Shown: positions 25,356-32,731, counted from the stretch's first letter. The stretch: 32,731 nt of DNA from Caldifarciminota bacterium (GCA_020352555.1 CP070680.1:1550532-1583262); one strand, 5' to 3'. A program made the numbers and translations. The notes: generated from the sequence alone by a model not told the origin.

Positions 25356-26396
25356 CTAGAGCAGGAACTCGGCGACGAGCTTCTCCCACTCGGACTTGTC
25401 GATCTTCTCGACGGTTCTGACCAGGGTGCCGCCGTCGGCCGCAGTCACGCCAAGTTCGCTGTCCACGCGGTAGCGCAGCCGGTCAACGTCGCGTTCGAGC
25501 CAGGTCGCGGTCGCATCGCCGGTAGTAGTGTCGCTAAGTGCGGCATCGAGGTCGAACGGCTCCAGCCGCGTGATCCACTGACCGTAGGGGTCTTCGTTGA
25601 GCAGCCCGGGTTTCTCGTTGAGCCTGGTGTTGACGTGGCTGACCGTGCCGTCGATCGGAGACGGAATCCGGACTTCGCCCTGGCTGCAGCGTAGCGCGAC
25701 AAGGGGCTCGCCCTTCTTGACGGTCGTGCCCTCGGCCGGCAGTTCCACCCGGGCCACCCTGCCGATGAGTTTCTGGGCGAAGTCGTCTAGCCCGAGCCGG
25801 ACGGTGCCGTCGCGGCGGGCCTTGAGCCACGTGTGCCGGTGGCTGTAGTTCAAGTCAGCGAGCCAGGAGAAGCCCTCGACAAAGTCGACCTCTCGCTCCT
25901 CTTTCTCGGCCGCAAGGCAGGTGGGGGCATAGGCACAGGCCGGGCAGAGCGCAGGCCGGCAGGTGCGGTAGAAGCTGGGCGGAAAGTACTTGGTGCCGCC
26001 TGTGGTTCTCTTCACGATTCCTCCATTCATTCCGCTGATCAAGGTTCTTGCGTATTCCGGGCAAGCCGCGAACTGTCCGTTGAGGCAGGGGCCAGCGTCG
26101 GGTGAAACGCCCATGGGTATTTCCTTCCGGATAGGGAATGCAGTGCAGAACCCCACCTCGGTTTCCTTTAGCAGGGGACAGCGTGCGACCGGTGTTGCGC
26201 TGCAACCCTGGCCGTCGGTCTGTTCAGACGAGCGGGCCACTGCCCGGTACTCCGGGCATTCGGCAAACCGGCCGTTCAGGCAGATGCTTGCCGTGTCGAT
26301 GCCGGACAACGGAATGCGCCTGGCACCAGCACTGGCACAGCAGGAGCGAACGGCTTCCACTTCGAGTGAAGGGCACTTGGTTGCCATATCGGCCAT
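25356..26396 (-). CDS. GcvH-like domain protein lacking the lipoyl lysine, with Cys-rich N-terminal repeats
   Basis: This 346-aa protein has a Cys-rich N-terminus and a glycine-cleavage-H-like domain at about 185-280 (HTWLKARRDGTVRLG; NEDPYGQWI). An ungapped alignment puts Gln239 where lipoyl-Lys sits in GcvH (GEPLVALRCSQG for GEPFGVVESVKA), so lipoylation is not expected. The N-terminus has two repeats with matching Cys spacing: C8, C19, C39, C47 and C73, C84, C104, C112. Each ends in CLNGxFAxCPEY. A third set is C146, C151, C154, C160. These could bind iron-sulfur clusters or zinc. The gene is convergent with mvhA and follows a regulator gene and a possible sigma54 promoter. I cannot assign a function. 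A redox or scaffold role near the Hdr complex is a guess. Confidence 0.75.
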   Translation of the reverse strand: MADMATKCPSLEVEAVRSCCASAGARRIPLSGIDTASICLNGRFAECPEYRAVARSSEQTDGQGCSATPVARCPLLKETEVGFCTAFPIRKEIPMGVSPDAGPCLNGQFAACPEYARTLISGMNGGIVKRTTGGTKYFPPSFYRTCRPALCPACAYAPTCLAAEKEEREVDFVEGFSWLADLNYSHRHTWLKARRDGTVRLGLDDFAQKLIGRVARVELPAEGTTVKKGEPLVALRCSQGEVRIPSPIDGTVSHVNTRLNEKPGLLNEDPYGQWITRLEPFDLDAALSDTTTGDATATWLERDVDRLRYRVDSELGVTAADGGTLVRTVEKIDKSEWEKLVAEFLL

Positions 26397-26483
26397 CTTG
26401 GGGCAAGATGCATGCCCGAGCGCGTCTACTTGGCGTAAGTGACCTGCTATAGAGACATAGCTTGTCCTGGTACGTATCGGCCC

Positions 26484-26499
26484 AGCCCTATCTGTGCCG
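26484..26499 (-). promoter_or_regulatory. Possible sigma54 (-24/-12) promoter for the GcvH-like gene
   Basis: On the minus strand the 16-mer CGGCACAGATAGGGCT has GGCAC at -24 and GC at -12 with the correct spacing to the consensus TGGCAC-N5-TTGC. The -12 box is imperfect (GGGC). Transcription would begin near 26473, giving a leader of about 77 nt. The gene just upstream encodes an NtrC-type sigma54 activator, which supports the call. Confidence 0.5.
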
Positions 26500-26526
26500 G
26501 TCGAGTGTAGCGATTCCCTACAGTGT

Positions 26527-26549
26527 CAGCACTTCCCTGGCAAGTGCTG
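26527..26549. promoter_or_regulatory. Inverted repeat, possible activator-binding site
   Basis: CAGCACTT (26527-26534) and AAGTGCTG (26542-26549) are perfect inverted arms with a 7-bp spacer. The site lies roughly 55-75 bp upstream of the predicted sigma54 transcription start, where enhancer-binding proteins often bind. The NtrC-type protein encoded next door is the obvious candidate ligand. Confidence 0.45.
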
Positions 26550-26614
26550 GCAGTACAAACAGATAGAGTGTCGCGCGCCTCGGCACTGCTGTTGTGTTTC
26601 TCTGCAGGAACCGG

Positions 26615-27991
26615 CTAGGGCTTTGGCCGCTGGATACCGTGCTTCTTCAGCCGGTTGTAGAGTGTGGTCCGGTCGATGCCGAGCTTTGTCGCCGCCTCCT
26701 TGACGTTCCAGCTCACGGCGTGAAGCACGCGCATGATGTGGCGCTTCTCGACCTCGCGAAGCGGCAGTTCGTGCCCTTCCGCTTCCGGTGCAGCGCGTTT
26801 GACCGGCGCCGATTCGCCGGTGACAATGTCGGGCAGCTCGGCCGGGGCAATGACCGATGTCATGGCCACCACAACCGCTCGTTCGACGACGTTCTCGAGC
26901 TCGCGGACGTTGCCCGGCCATTCGTAGCGCATCAGCAGGTCGAGGGCTTCGGCGGCAAACGACTCGATGTCCTTCTTGTTCTCAATCGAGTACTTGGTGA
27001 GGAAGTGCTCGGCGAGGAGCGGTATGTCCTCAGGCCGCTCGCGCAGCGGGGGCACCGTGATGGTGACGACGTTGAGGCGATAGAGCAGGTCGTCGCGGAA
27101 CTGGCCTCGGCTGACGAGCTGCTCGAGGTCCTTGTTTGTGGCCGAGATGACCCGGACATCGACCTTGGTGGCTTCAGAACCGCCGATGCGCGTGAATTCA
27201 CGCTCTTCGAGCACACGAAGCAGCCCAGCCTGGGTCTTGGGACTGGTGTCGCCGACCTCATCGAGAAACAAGGTCCCGGTGTCGGCGAGTTCGAACTTGC
27301 CTTTGCGGGCGGACACCGCGCCGGTGAACGCGCCCTTGACGTGCCCGAACAGCTCGGACTCGAGCAGAGTCTCGGGCAGGGCGGCACAGCTGACTGCGAC
27401 GAAAGGACCCTTGTGGCGCGGGCTGGTGTCATGGATGGCCCGGGCGATCAGCTCTTTGCCGGTGCCGCTCTCGCCCTGGATCAGGACGGTGGAGTTGCTC
27501 TTGGCCACGGTCTTGAGCAGCACCAGCAGCTCCTGCATCTTGCGGCTCTTGCCGACGATGTCGCGGAACTGGTAGCGCCGTTTGAGCTCCTGCCGCAGGT
27601 AGACGTTCTCCTTGACCAGCTTCTGGTGGGCGACGACGTTGCGGATGACTAGGTCGATCTCCTCGGGATTGAAGGGCTTGACGATGTAGTCATAGGCGCC
27701 TTCCTTCATCGCCTGGACCGCGGTGTCGACGGTGGGGTAGCCGGTGATGATGACGACCGGCAGGTCCTTGTTGATCTGCTTGACCCGCTGCATCACTTCG
27801 ATGCCGTTCATGCCCTGCATCTTCAGGTCGACGAGCAGCAGGTCCCACTCGGCCTGCTTCACCTGCTCGACCGCTTTCTGGCCGTCCTCGACCGCTTGCG
27901 CCTCGTAGCCGCTCTCCATCAGCCAGTCGGTCAGCGACTCCCTGATGATCAGCTCGTCGTCGACGATCAGGATCCGGGGCTTGCTTCTCAT
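26615..27991 (-). CDS. NtrC-family sigma54-dependent response regulator
   Basis: This 458-aa protein has a receiver domain (VDDE near residue 10, phosphoacceptor D55 in LLLVDLKM). The AAA+ domain contains Walker A GESGTGKE and the sigma54-contacting loop GAFTGA. A FIS-type helix-turn-helix lies at the C-terminus (NVKEAATKLGIDRTTLYNRL). All key elements are present, so it should activate sigma54 promoters when phosphorylated. The start at ATG 27991 overlaps the archaemetzincin stop (ATGA). A longer frame would read into that gene. The cognate kinase is probably the PAS kinase at 28550. The nearest likely target is the promoter at 26484-26499. Confidence 0.93.
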   Translation of the reverse strand: MRSKPRILIVDDELIIRESLTDWLMESGYEAQAVEDGQKAVEQVKQAEWDLLLVDLKMQGMNGIEVMQRVKQINKDLPVVIITGYPTVDTAVQAMKEGAYDYIVKPFNPEEIDLVIRNVVAHQKLVKENVYLRQELKRRYQFRDIVGKSRKMQELLVLLKTVAKSNSTVLIQGESGTGKELIARAIHDTSPRHKGPFVAVSCAALPETLLESELFGHVKGAFTGAVSARKGKFELADTGTLFLDEVGDTSPKTQAGLLRVLEEREFTRIGGSEATKVDVRVISATNKDLEQLVSRGQFRDDLLYRLNVVTITVPPLRERPEDIPLLAEHFLTKYSIENKKDIESFAAEALDLLMRYEWPGNVRELENVVERAVVVAMTSVIAPAELPDIVTGESAPVKRAAPEAEGHELPLREVEKRHIMRVLHAVSWNVKEAATKLGIDRTTLYNRLKKHGIQRPKP

Positions 27992-28536
27992 AGCGTTGCC
28001 GATGCCAGCCGGGCGCAGGGTGGACAGAACGTGTCCTGCTTGGCATCGACCTCCCTGATTGAGTTTGAGAAGTACATCACGCACCGCCTTTCTTGGCAGT
28101 GGACCATGCCGCAGGTGTGGCCGAGTTCGTGGACCACTTCCTTGCCGAGCCGCTCGAGCAGGACGGCGTCATTGTGCGGCAGTCCGTAATACTCCTGGTG
28201 CAGTCGATGAGTCGAGACGACCGCGGCCCGGCCGCCGAGCTGGGCCTGGCCGAAGACAAAGGCCAGCACCGGGGTGCAGAGGTCGACGTCGGTCAGGCCT
28301 ATGACCGAGGACTCGGTCTTCGGGATCCGGGCCAGGATGTACCTGAGCAGGAGGGTGGACGAGTACTGTGATCTGGCCGGTACGAAGGTTTCTTCCGGTA
28401 GCGCAACAGGCTCCAGCACATGGGCGGCACGGCCAAACCGCTCCTCGACCTTCCCGGCCACGAAGTAGCTCACCGCTTCGGGGAAGTCTCCGAAGGGCAG
28501 CACGAGGATGGAGTCCACGAGTGCGCTGTCCGGCAT
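27988..28536 (-). CDS. amzA: Archaemetzincin-family zinc metalloprotease
   Basis: This 182-aa protein has the archaemetzincin signature. The zinc-binding motif HELGHTCGMVH (H136, E137, H140, H146) is followed by C147, C152, the Met-turn region VMYFSNS and the structural-zinc cysteines C171 and C174 (FCPPC). It has no signal peptide, so it is probably cytoplasmic. Archaemetzincins are common in archaea and patchy in bacteria, and their substrates are unknown. Here the gene is inserted between a histidine kinase and its response regulator. It overlaps the latter by 4 nt, which suggests joint expression and perhaps a role in the same signalling pathway. Confidence 0.92.
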   Translation of the reverse strand: MPDSALVDSILVLPFGDFPEAVSYFVAGKVEERFGRAAHVLEPVALPEETFVPARSQYSSTLLLRYILARIPKTESSVIGLTDVDLCTPVLAFVFGQAQLGGRAAVVSTHRLHQEYYGLPHNDAVLLERLGKEVVHELGHTCGMVHCQERRCVMYFSNSIREVDAKQDTFCPPCARLASATL

Positions 28537-28549
28537 GGCGGAGGACCTG

Positions 28550-29671
28550 TCATCTAGCCGGGAAGCGGATGTTGAAGGTGGTGCCCTTGCTCACCTTGCT
28601 GGTGACGTCGATGCTGCCGTGATGTTCCTCAACAATGCGCTGGACGATGGCGAGCCCCAGCCCCAGGCCGACGCTGTCCTTGCCGCCTTTGGTGGTGAAG
28701 AGCGGCTCGAAGATCTTCGCGACGTTCTCCTCCGAGATCCCGCAGCCGGTGTCTGAGATGTTGACACTGACGAATGACTTGCGCTTGCCCTCGGCGGTGA
28801 TGCGAATCAGCAGCCGGCCGCCGTCGGGCATGGCCTGAATGGAGTTGAGGACGATATTGACAAACACCTGCTGGAGCTGACCGAAATCCCCTGTCACGTC
28901 CGGGACCCCGGGTTCGTCTTCGCGCACTACTTCGATATTGTGGACCTTGAGCTGGTCGCCGAGCAGCAGCAGGCTCTGCTCCATGACCTCGCCGAGCTGG
29001 AGCGGGACGATCTCCGGGTCTTTGCGGCGCGAGAAGTCGAGCAGGTTGCGGACGATCCGGGCCATGTTGCGCGTCTCGCGCTCCATGGTGTCGAGGTACT
29101 TGCCCAGGCTTTCTGCTGCAGCCGGGTTGCTCCGCAGCTTCCGGTTCATCAGCTTGATGTAGGTGAGGATGCCGTTGAGCGGGTTGTTGATCTCGTGGGC
29201 GACGCCGGCCGAGACCTGGCCGAGGATGGCGAGCCGGTCGGACTGCAGCAGCTGGCTGGTCAGGGCCTTGAGCTCTCTCGCGTCGCGGAATATCTCGGCC
29301 ATGCCGACGATCTCGCCCTCGGTGTTGCGCAGCGGGAACGCAGTGATGTTGCAGGGGATGGGCTTGCCGTCCTTGCCGTAGATTTCGACGTACCGTCGGT
29401 TGGTCGAGCTGCCCTTCTTGATGGCGTTGTCGAACGGGCAGGAGTTCCGGCACATGTTGGCGCGGAAGATGCTGCCGCACTCCTTGCCGATGACGTCGTC
29501 CAGGCCGAAGCCGGTCAGCCACATCGCCGACTTGCTGAACAGGGTTATCCGCTTGTTCTTGTCGATTGTGAACACGCCGCCGTACAGGTGGCTGAGTATC
29601 CCGACAAGGAAGGGTTCGACTACCGAACGGTCGAGCCCGGTCAGCGTCTCGGCAGATGCAGGCTCAGCCAT
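28550..29671 (-). CDS. Cytoplasmic PAS-domain histidine kinase (NtrB type)
   Basis: This 373-aa kinase has an N-terminal PAS domain containing a Cys-rich stretch (ECGSIFRANMCRNSCPF). A dimerisation domain follows with the phospho-His motif GVAHEINNPLNG, then an HATPase domain with N-box NIVLNSIQAMP, DTGCGIS and GLGLGLAIVQ. No membrane segment is visible. The clustered cysteines in PAS may hold a redox-active centre or simply be thiols. Sensing of redox state is inferred and would suit the neighbouring Hdr genes. I chose ATG 29671. The alternative TTG start at 29707 coincides with a TTGACA box. It is the first gene of an operon with archaemetzincin and the NtrC-type regulator. Confidence 0.9.
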   Translation of the reverse strand: MAEPASAETLTGLDRSVVEPFLVGILSHLYGGVFTIDKNKRITLFSKSAMWLTGFGLDDVIGKECGSIFRANMCRNSCPFDNAIKKGSSTNRRYVEIYGKDGKPIPCNITAFPLRNTEGEIVGMAEIFRDARELKALTSQLLQSDRLAILGQVSAGVAHEINNPLNGILTYIKLMNRKLRSNPAAAESLGKYLDTMERETRNMARIVRNLLDFSRRKDPEIVPLQLGEVMEQSLLLLGDQLKVHNIEVVREDEPGVPDVTGDFGQLQQVFVNIVLNSIQAMPDGGRLLIRITAEGKRKSFVSVNISDTGCGISEENVAKIFEPLFTTKGGKDSVGLGLGLAIVQRIVEEHHGSIDVTSKVSKGTTFNIRFPAR

Positions 29672-29678
29672 GTCGAAT

Positions 29679-29707
29679 AATTCAACACTCCGGAATCTGG
29701 GTGTCAA
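29679..29707 (-). promoter_or_regulatory. Possible promoter of the kinase operon
   Basis: On the minus strand TTGACA (29707-29702) is followed by weak -10 candidates, TTGAAT after 16 nt or TGAATT after 17 nt. Transcription would start within a few nt of the ATG at 29671, so this gene also may lack a leader. The -10 match is poor. Confidence 0.4.
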
Positions 29708-29812
29708 GGATATGCCGCGCTAGGCCTCGACGGTATGGCCTGCGGGCACTCCAGTCCTCGCTCGAAGTCAGCACAGGAACGCAGACGGCAGCCCGCACCG
29801 GCTGCCGACCAA

Positions 29813-29847
29813 AGAGACCCGCCCTGCGGGCAGCAGGGCGGGTCTCT
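29813..29847 (-). terminator. Strong hairpin terminator after the nitroreductase-like gene
   Basis: AGAGACCCGCCCTGC (29813-29827) and GCAGGGCGGGTCTCT (29833-29847) form a perfect 15-bp stem with a 5-nt loop. It lies 12 nt beyond the stop of the leftward gene. Read on the minus strand, the stem runs into a short T-rich end (TCTCTTTGG). Confidence 0.8.
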
Positions 29848-29859
29848 CCGACGGTTCTG

Positions 29860-31323
29860 CTAGCGTGCCACCGTGACCCTGGAGCGGGCGGTCACCCCAT
29901 GAGACGAGACTTCACACAGGTAGACGCCTGCTGGCGCCGGTCTGCCGTTGCTGTCGGCTCCGTCCCAGGTCGCGAAGTGCAGGCCTGGTTCACTGCGGTC
30001 CTCGGTCCAGCTGCGGATTGTCCTGCCCGCAAGGTCGCGCAGCTCGATCTCGACCAGCCCGGGCTGCGAAAGCCAGTACTCGATGCGCGCAGGCAGGCCG
30101 TGGACCGAACGCAGCTCAAGGCCGGCGCGCGCCTGATGTGCAGGTTTCTCGATTGCGGTTCGGTACTGCCCGGTGGAGAAGACCACGACCGGGAAGTCGG
30201 CTGCAGGCAGGCCAAGCGCGGTCTGGATTGCGCTTCTCTCTTCGGTGGTCAGGGCAAGGGTGATGTGGCCGCCGAGCCCCATGGCCCGGGCCTGGGTCAG
30301 GTACTGGAACGCAGCGAAACCGGGTTCGATGGTCTGCCAGGAGTTGGTCGTGTCACCGACCGTCAGCACGACGTAGGCCGGTGCGTCGGCGGGCAGGCGC
30401 TGGCAGGCGGCGCGCAGCTGTGTCCTGCGGTCGCCGCTGAAGACCAGTTCGAGCCGGTGGTCGCTGGTCGACAGGTCGTTGCCGGGCGGCAGCCGGTCGT
30501 GGTAGCGGAAGACTGCAGTATCGTGCGCCAGGTAGATGCGCTGGGTCAGGTAGTAGTAGGCGACCGCGGACGGCACGGTCAGGCCCTGCTTACGGATGGG
30601 ACGGTGCGGTGTCGTGCCGTATCCTGACCACAGAACCTGCGATATTTCCTCCATCGTCGGCATGTCGGTCTGGAACAGCGAATCCATCCGCAGGTCGGCG
30701 ACCAGGACCTCGAAGGTGTCGGGGCCGGTCGTTTGCGGTGTGGGCAGGGTCGAATCCGAAGACAGGGCGACGCATGAGTCGGTGAGCCCGGTCCCGGTCC
30801 TGGCTCCGAACACGTCGACCATGTTGATGGTGTGGGTCGGGTTCCAGTTCGAGTTGGCGTGATTGGCCGCGAATGCCATCGGGCAGCCGGCATTGGTGCA
30901 GCCGCTCTCAGACCAGAACGCGACTCCGGCAAGGAGCCCGGCCTGGATCGCGAGCCCGGCTTCCTCATCGGTCTCGGTCGAGATTCCGACCTCGAAGGCC
31001 GAGTTCGAGCTGAAGCGGTGGTCGCCGGCAAGATGGACGGTCATCACGTGGCCGGCCGGGTCGTAGATGTAGACGTTCTCTGGCGTTGCGATGTAGAACT
31101 CGCGCCAGGCGCCGAAGACCGGGAGCCGGCTCATGGCCCAGAGGACGTTTGACAGCACGGTGTCGGACAGGTCGCTGGTGAACCCGGAGTGCGTCGAGTA
31201 GCGGCTGTTGCTGACGATTTCGAACGAATTCGGGTTGACTACCGGCGCAGGCAGGCTCTCAACCTGTGCCAGGGCCGGTGCGAAGAGGACCAGGAGGGCA
31301 GGCAGGAAAGCTACATGTTTCAT
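29860..31323 (-). CDS. Secreted protein with two degenerate nitroreductase/SagB-like domains and a C-terminal FlgD/sorting-like module
   Basis: This 487-aa protein begins with a signal peptide (MKHVAFLPALLVLFAPALAQ). Two regions resemble the nitroreductase/SagB-type dehydrogenase fold. The first has SRYSTHSGFTSDLSD and LSNVLWA, then VYIYDPAGHV. The second has ISQVLWSGYG, VPSAVAYYYLTQRIYL, VFRYHD and an Ala/Gly-rich helix ending in AMGLGGHI. The C-terminal 70 residues resemble FlgD or Por-type sorting modules (ELRDLAGRTIRSW; GRPAPAGVYLCEV). Classical nitroreductases are cytoplasmic FMN enzymes, so an exported version is odd, and flavin binding is not certain from the sequence. I place the start at ATG 31323, where the signal peptide begins. 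It lies 62 nt downstream of the gingipain-like gene and may be cotranscribed with it. Confidence 0.7.
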   Translation of the reverse strand: MKHVAFLPALLVLFAPALAQVESLPAPVVNPNSFEIVSNSRYSTHSGFTSDLSDTVLSNVLWAMSRLPVFGAWREFYIATPENVYIYDPAGHVMTVHLAGDHRFSSNSAFEVGISTETDEEAGLAIQAGLLAGVAFWSESGCTNAGCPMAFAANHANSNWNPTHTINMVDVFGARTGTGLTDSCVALSSDSTLPTPQTTGPDTFEVLVADLRMDSLFQTDMPTMEEISQVLWSGYGTTPHRPIRKQGLTVPSAVAYYYLTQRIYLAHDTAVFRYHDRLPPGNDLSTSDHRLELVFSGDRRTQLRAACQRLPADAPAYVVLTVGDTTNSWQTIEPGFAAFQYLTQARAMGLGGHITLALTTEERSAIQTALGLPAADFPVVVFSTGQYRTAIEKPAHQARAGLELRSVHGLPARIEYWLSQPGLVEIELRDLAGRTIRSWTEDRSEPGLHFATWDGADSNGRPAPAGVYLCEVSSHGVTARSRVTVAR

Positions 31324-31385
31324 GCGACAGTTTGGGCCGGAAAACAGAGACGTCAAGTTCCTGCGTGCGCCGGCAAAGGGGCAGG

Positions 31386-32731
31386 CTACTGCAGCTTTGT
31401 CAGCCGAGTCGAGGCGATGACACTGCCGTGAGCATCGCGCAGCACCGCGAGGTAGACGCCGGCCGGAATGCGGCTGTCCAGTTCTGCCCGGGTCCCTTCA
31501 AGCTCGGTCAAGCATTCGACTTCCCGTCCCGTGGCATCGACCAGGGTCAGGGACCAGCCGGCCAGGGCAGGGACAGCCCAGTGAATCTGAGTCTTTGTGC
31601 GAAAAGCCGAAGGCCGGGCAGTGAGCGCGATTGTACCGGCTGTCCTTTCGTCCTGTTCCACAACCCCGGTCAGATTCCGCACCAGGATGCTGCCGCTGTA
31701 GGGCAGCAGGTTCTGGCCTGTGACCACGACGCGGAGGACTCCGGTGGTCTTCGGCGCAACCACCATGGCGGCCGAGCCCTGGTCATCGGTGGTATCGCAC
31801 ACGTAGACAGTGGTGTCCATCGACGCGCAGACGATTGCGCCCTGGACCGGGCCGCTGTCCAGAGAAACCGAGACAACAAGCTCCTGTGGCCCGAACCGGA
31901 TGGTATCCGGATGGACGACGTCGATGCGCCTGGGCGTCCCGGTCCAGAGTCTGAGCCCAGGGTCGCCGAACAGGTTGAAGCCTCGGTATTCGTCGGTCTC
32001 CTGCGGATAGGCATCGTAGAGCAACTCCTTGGTCCGCAGTGTGGCGCTGCCCAGCAGGTGCCGACGGTCGGTAAACAGGGCGGTGAAGAAACCCCGGGCC
32101 GTTGCGCTGCGCAGCCTCGACACCCAGTGCGCGACCCGGGAGTTGCCGTAGAAAGCGACAGCGCCGATGAGCGAGTCCGCGCTTCCGGCCATGGGCCAGG
32201 CGCGGCCGACCATCGAGTCAAAGGGGTTGAGCGACATCGTGGCGCAGGTGACCGAGAGCACGACCGGCAGACGGTCGTAGTCGGTCGTCCGGTGAGGCAG
32301 GATCCTGAATGGGCGAGCCCAGTTGCCGACCGCTGACCCGCGGTACAGCACAAACCCGGTGCCGCGCTCAAGCGAGGCGTAGACGTCGAGCGAATCGTCA
32401 CCCCGCAGCCGGGAGAAGGAATCGCAGCCCACGAATCCGTTGGCTCCGGCCAGGACCGCGGCATGCCGCATGTCGTTCCAGTAGATGGTGTCGTTTGCGT
32501 CTCCGTCCTCGCGCACGACAGTGGTCAGTCGCCTCATCCAGAGAGTATCGGTCAGGTCCGGGTCCCACTCGTACGACAGGGTCTTGGCAACCATCACTTC
32601 GACCTGGGCGGCCGAGCGGGCAGGGAAACGCCCCACGGCAATCTCGGCGCGATGGTCGCCTGCCGCATCGGCGTAGTCATTGTCCGTGTAGTAGGTCCAG
32701 GGCGCACCGTACCTGGCCGCCGGTATGTCAT
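31386..32731 (-). CDS. Gingipain-like (peptidase C25 family) secreted protein, N-terminus outside the window
   Basis: The frame runs through the right edge without a start codon, so at least 448 residues are present and the N-terminus is missing. The sequence DYADAAGDHRAEIAVGRFPAR, interrupted only by ordinary variation, is typical of C25 peptidases, as are the later blocks VLSVTCATMS and FNLFGDPGLRLW. The catalytic Cys position appears kept (SVTC). The His block, YxGHGS in gingipains, reads YRGSAVGNW here, so the catalytic His seems absent. An Ig-like segment and a C-terminal FlgD/sorting-like module (LVDATGREVECL; IPAGVYLAVL) follow. It is probably exported to the cell surface. Active peptidase or inactive relative cannot be decided from sequence alone. 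Confidence 0.75.
   Translation of the reverse strand, partial: DIPAARYGAPWTYYTDNDYADAAGDHRAEIAVGRFPARSAAQVEVMVAKTLSYEWDPDLTDTLWMRRLTTVVREDGDANDTIYWNDMRHAAVLAGANGFVGCDSFSRLRGDDSLDVYASLERGTGFVLYRGSAVGNWARPFRILPHRTTDYDRLPVVLSVTCATMSLNPFDSMVGRAWPMAGSADSLIGAVAFYGNSRVAHWVSRLRSATARGFFTALFTDRRHLLGSATLRTKELLYDAYPQETDEYRGFNLFGDPGLRLWTGTPRRIDVVHPDTIRFGPQELVVSVSLDSGPVQGAIVCASMDTTVYVCDTTDDQGSAAMVVAPKTTGVLRVVVTGQNLLPYSGSILVRNLTGVVEQDERTAGTIALTARPSAFRTKTQIHWAVPALAGWSLTLVDATGREVECLTELEGTRAELDSRIPAGVYLAVLRDAHGSVIASTRLTKLQ

Noticed and set aside
26538-26552. TGGCAAGTGCTGGCA on the plus strand as a sigma54 promoter
   Set aside because: The GG-to-GC spacing is one base too short and no rightward gene follows. 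It is better explained as part of the inverted repeat.
1-32731. CRISPR arrays, tRNA or rRNA genes, transposases and phage genes
   Set aside because: I looked for regular spaced repeats, cloverleaf-like sequences and transposase or integrase motifs and saw none that convinced me.

Overview
The window looks like chromosomal DNA of an uncultivated, strictly anaerobic, GC-rich bacterium. The Hdr/Flx/hydrogenase gene set is typical of anaerobes. Signal-peptide proteins ending in FlgD-like or C-terminal-sorting-like modules, a gingipain-like (C25) protein and a bacterial archaemetzincin would fit the candidate phylum WOR-3 or a relative in the FCB superphylum. That placement is an inference from gene content, not a phylogenetic result.

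Layout. (1) 1-268: no recognisable gene, two possible hairpins. (2) 269-3527, minus strand: a four-gene flxDCBA-like operon (NADH-linked flavin and iron-sulfur proteins) with overlapping genes and a good sigma70-type promoter at 3550-3577. (3) 3681-15990, plus strand, divergent: hdrC, hdrA, a 1503-aa HdrA::NfnB-HdrA fusion, mvhD, an FrhB/FdhB-like iron-sulfur protein, a double HdrC with Cys-to-His changes, and a 1042-aa tandem HdrA. This operon has no HdrB. (4) 16055-25291, plus strand, with its own TTGACA promoter: hdrC, hdrB, then an hdrA gene physically cut in two. Its N-terminal half is fused to a NuoE domain, NuoF follows, and its C-terminal half is fused behind a NuoG-type ferredoxin module. 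mvhD and the [NiFe]-hydrogenase genes mvhG and mvhA follow. (5) 25310-25336: bidirectional terminator. (6) 25356-29671, minus strand: a GcvH-like protein without the lipoyl lysine and with a Cys-rich N-terminus, behind a possible sigma54 promoter; then an NtrC-type regulator, an archaemetzincin and a PAS histidine kinase in one operon. (7) 29860-32731, minus strand: a secreted nitroreductase/SagB-like protein and the 3' part of a gingipain-like protein.

How the genes could work together (inference). The island appears to wire several electron donors or acceptors to HdrA-type flavin bifurcation units: NADH through FlxA and NuoF, NAD(P)H through the NfnB-like insert, and H2 through MvhAG. Three MvhD-family adaptors connect them, and one HdrB carries the only CCG-type active site. 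The second operon resembles the Hdr/Nuo part of the class II benzoyl-CoA reductase complex (BamDEFHI) joined to an MVH hydrogenase. The most unusual feature is that two separate HdrA genes have pyridine-nucleotide modules inserted at nearly the same place, the loop between the two clusters of the internal ferredoxin domain. In one the insertion is a single nested fusion. In the other it is a three-gene split.
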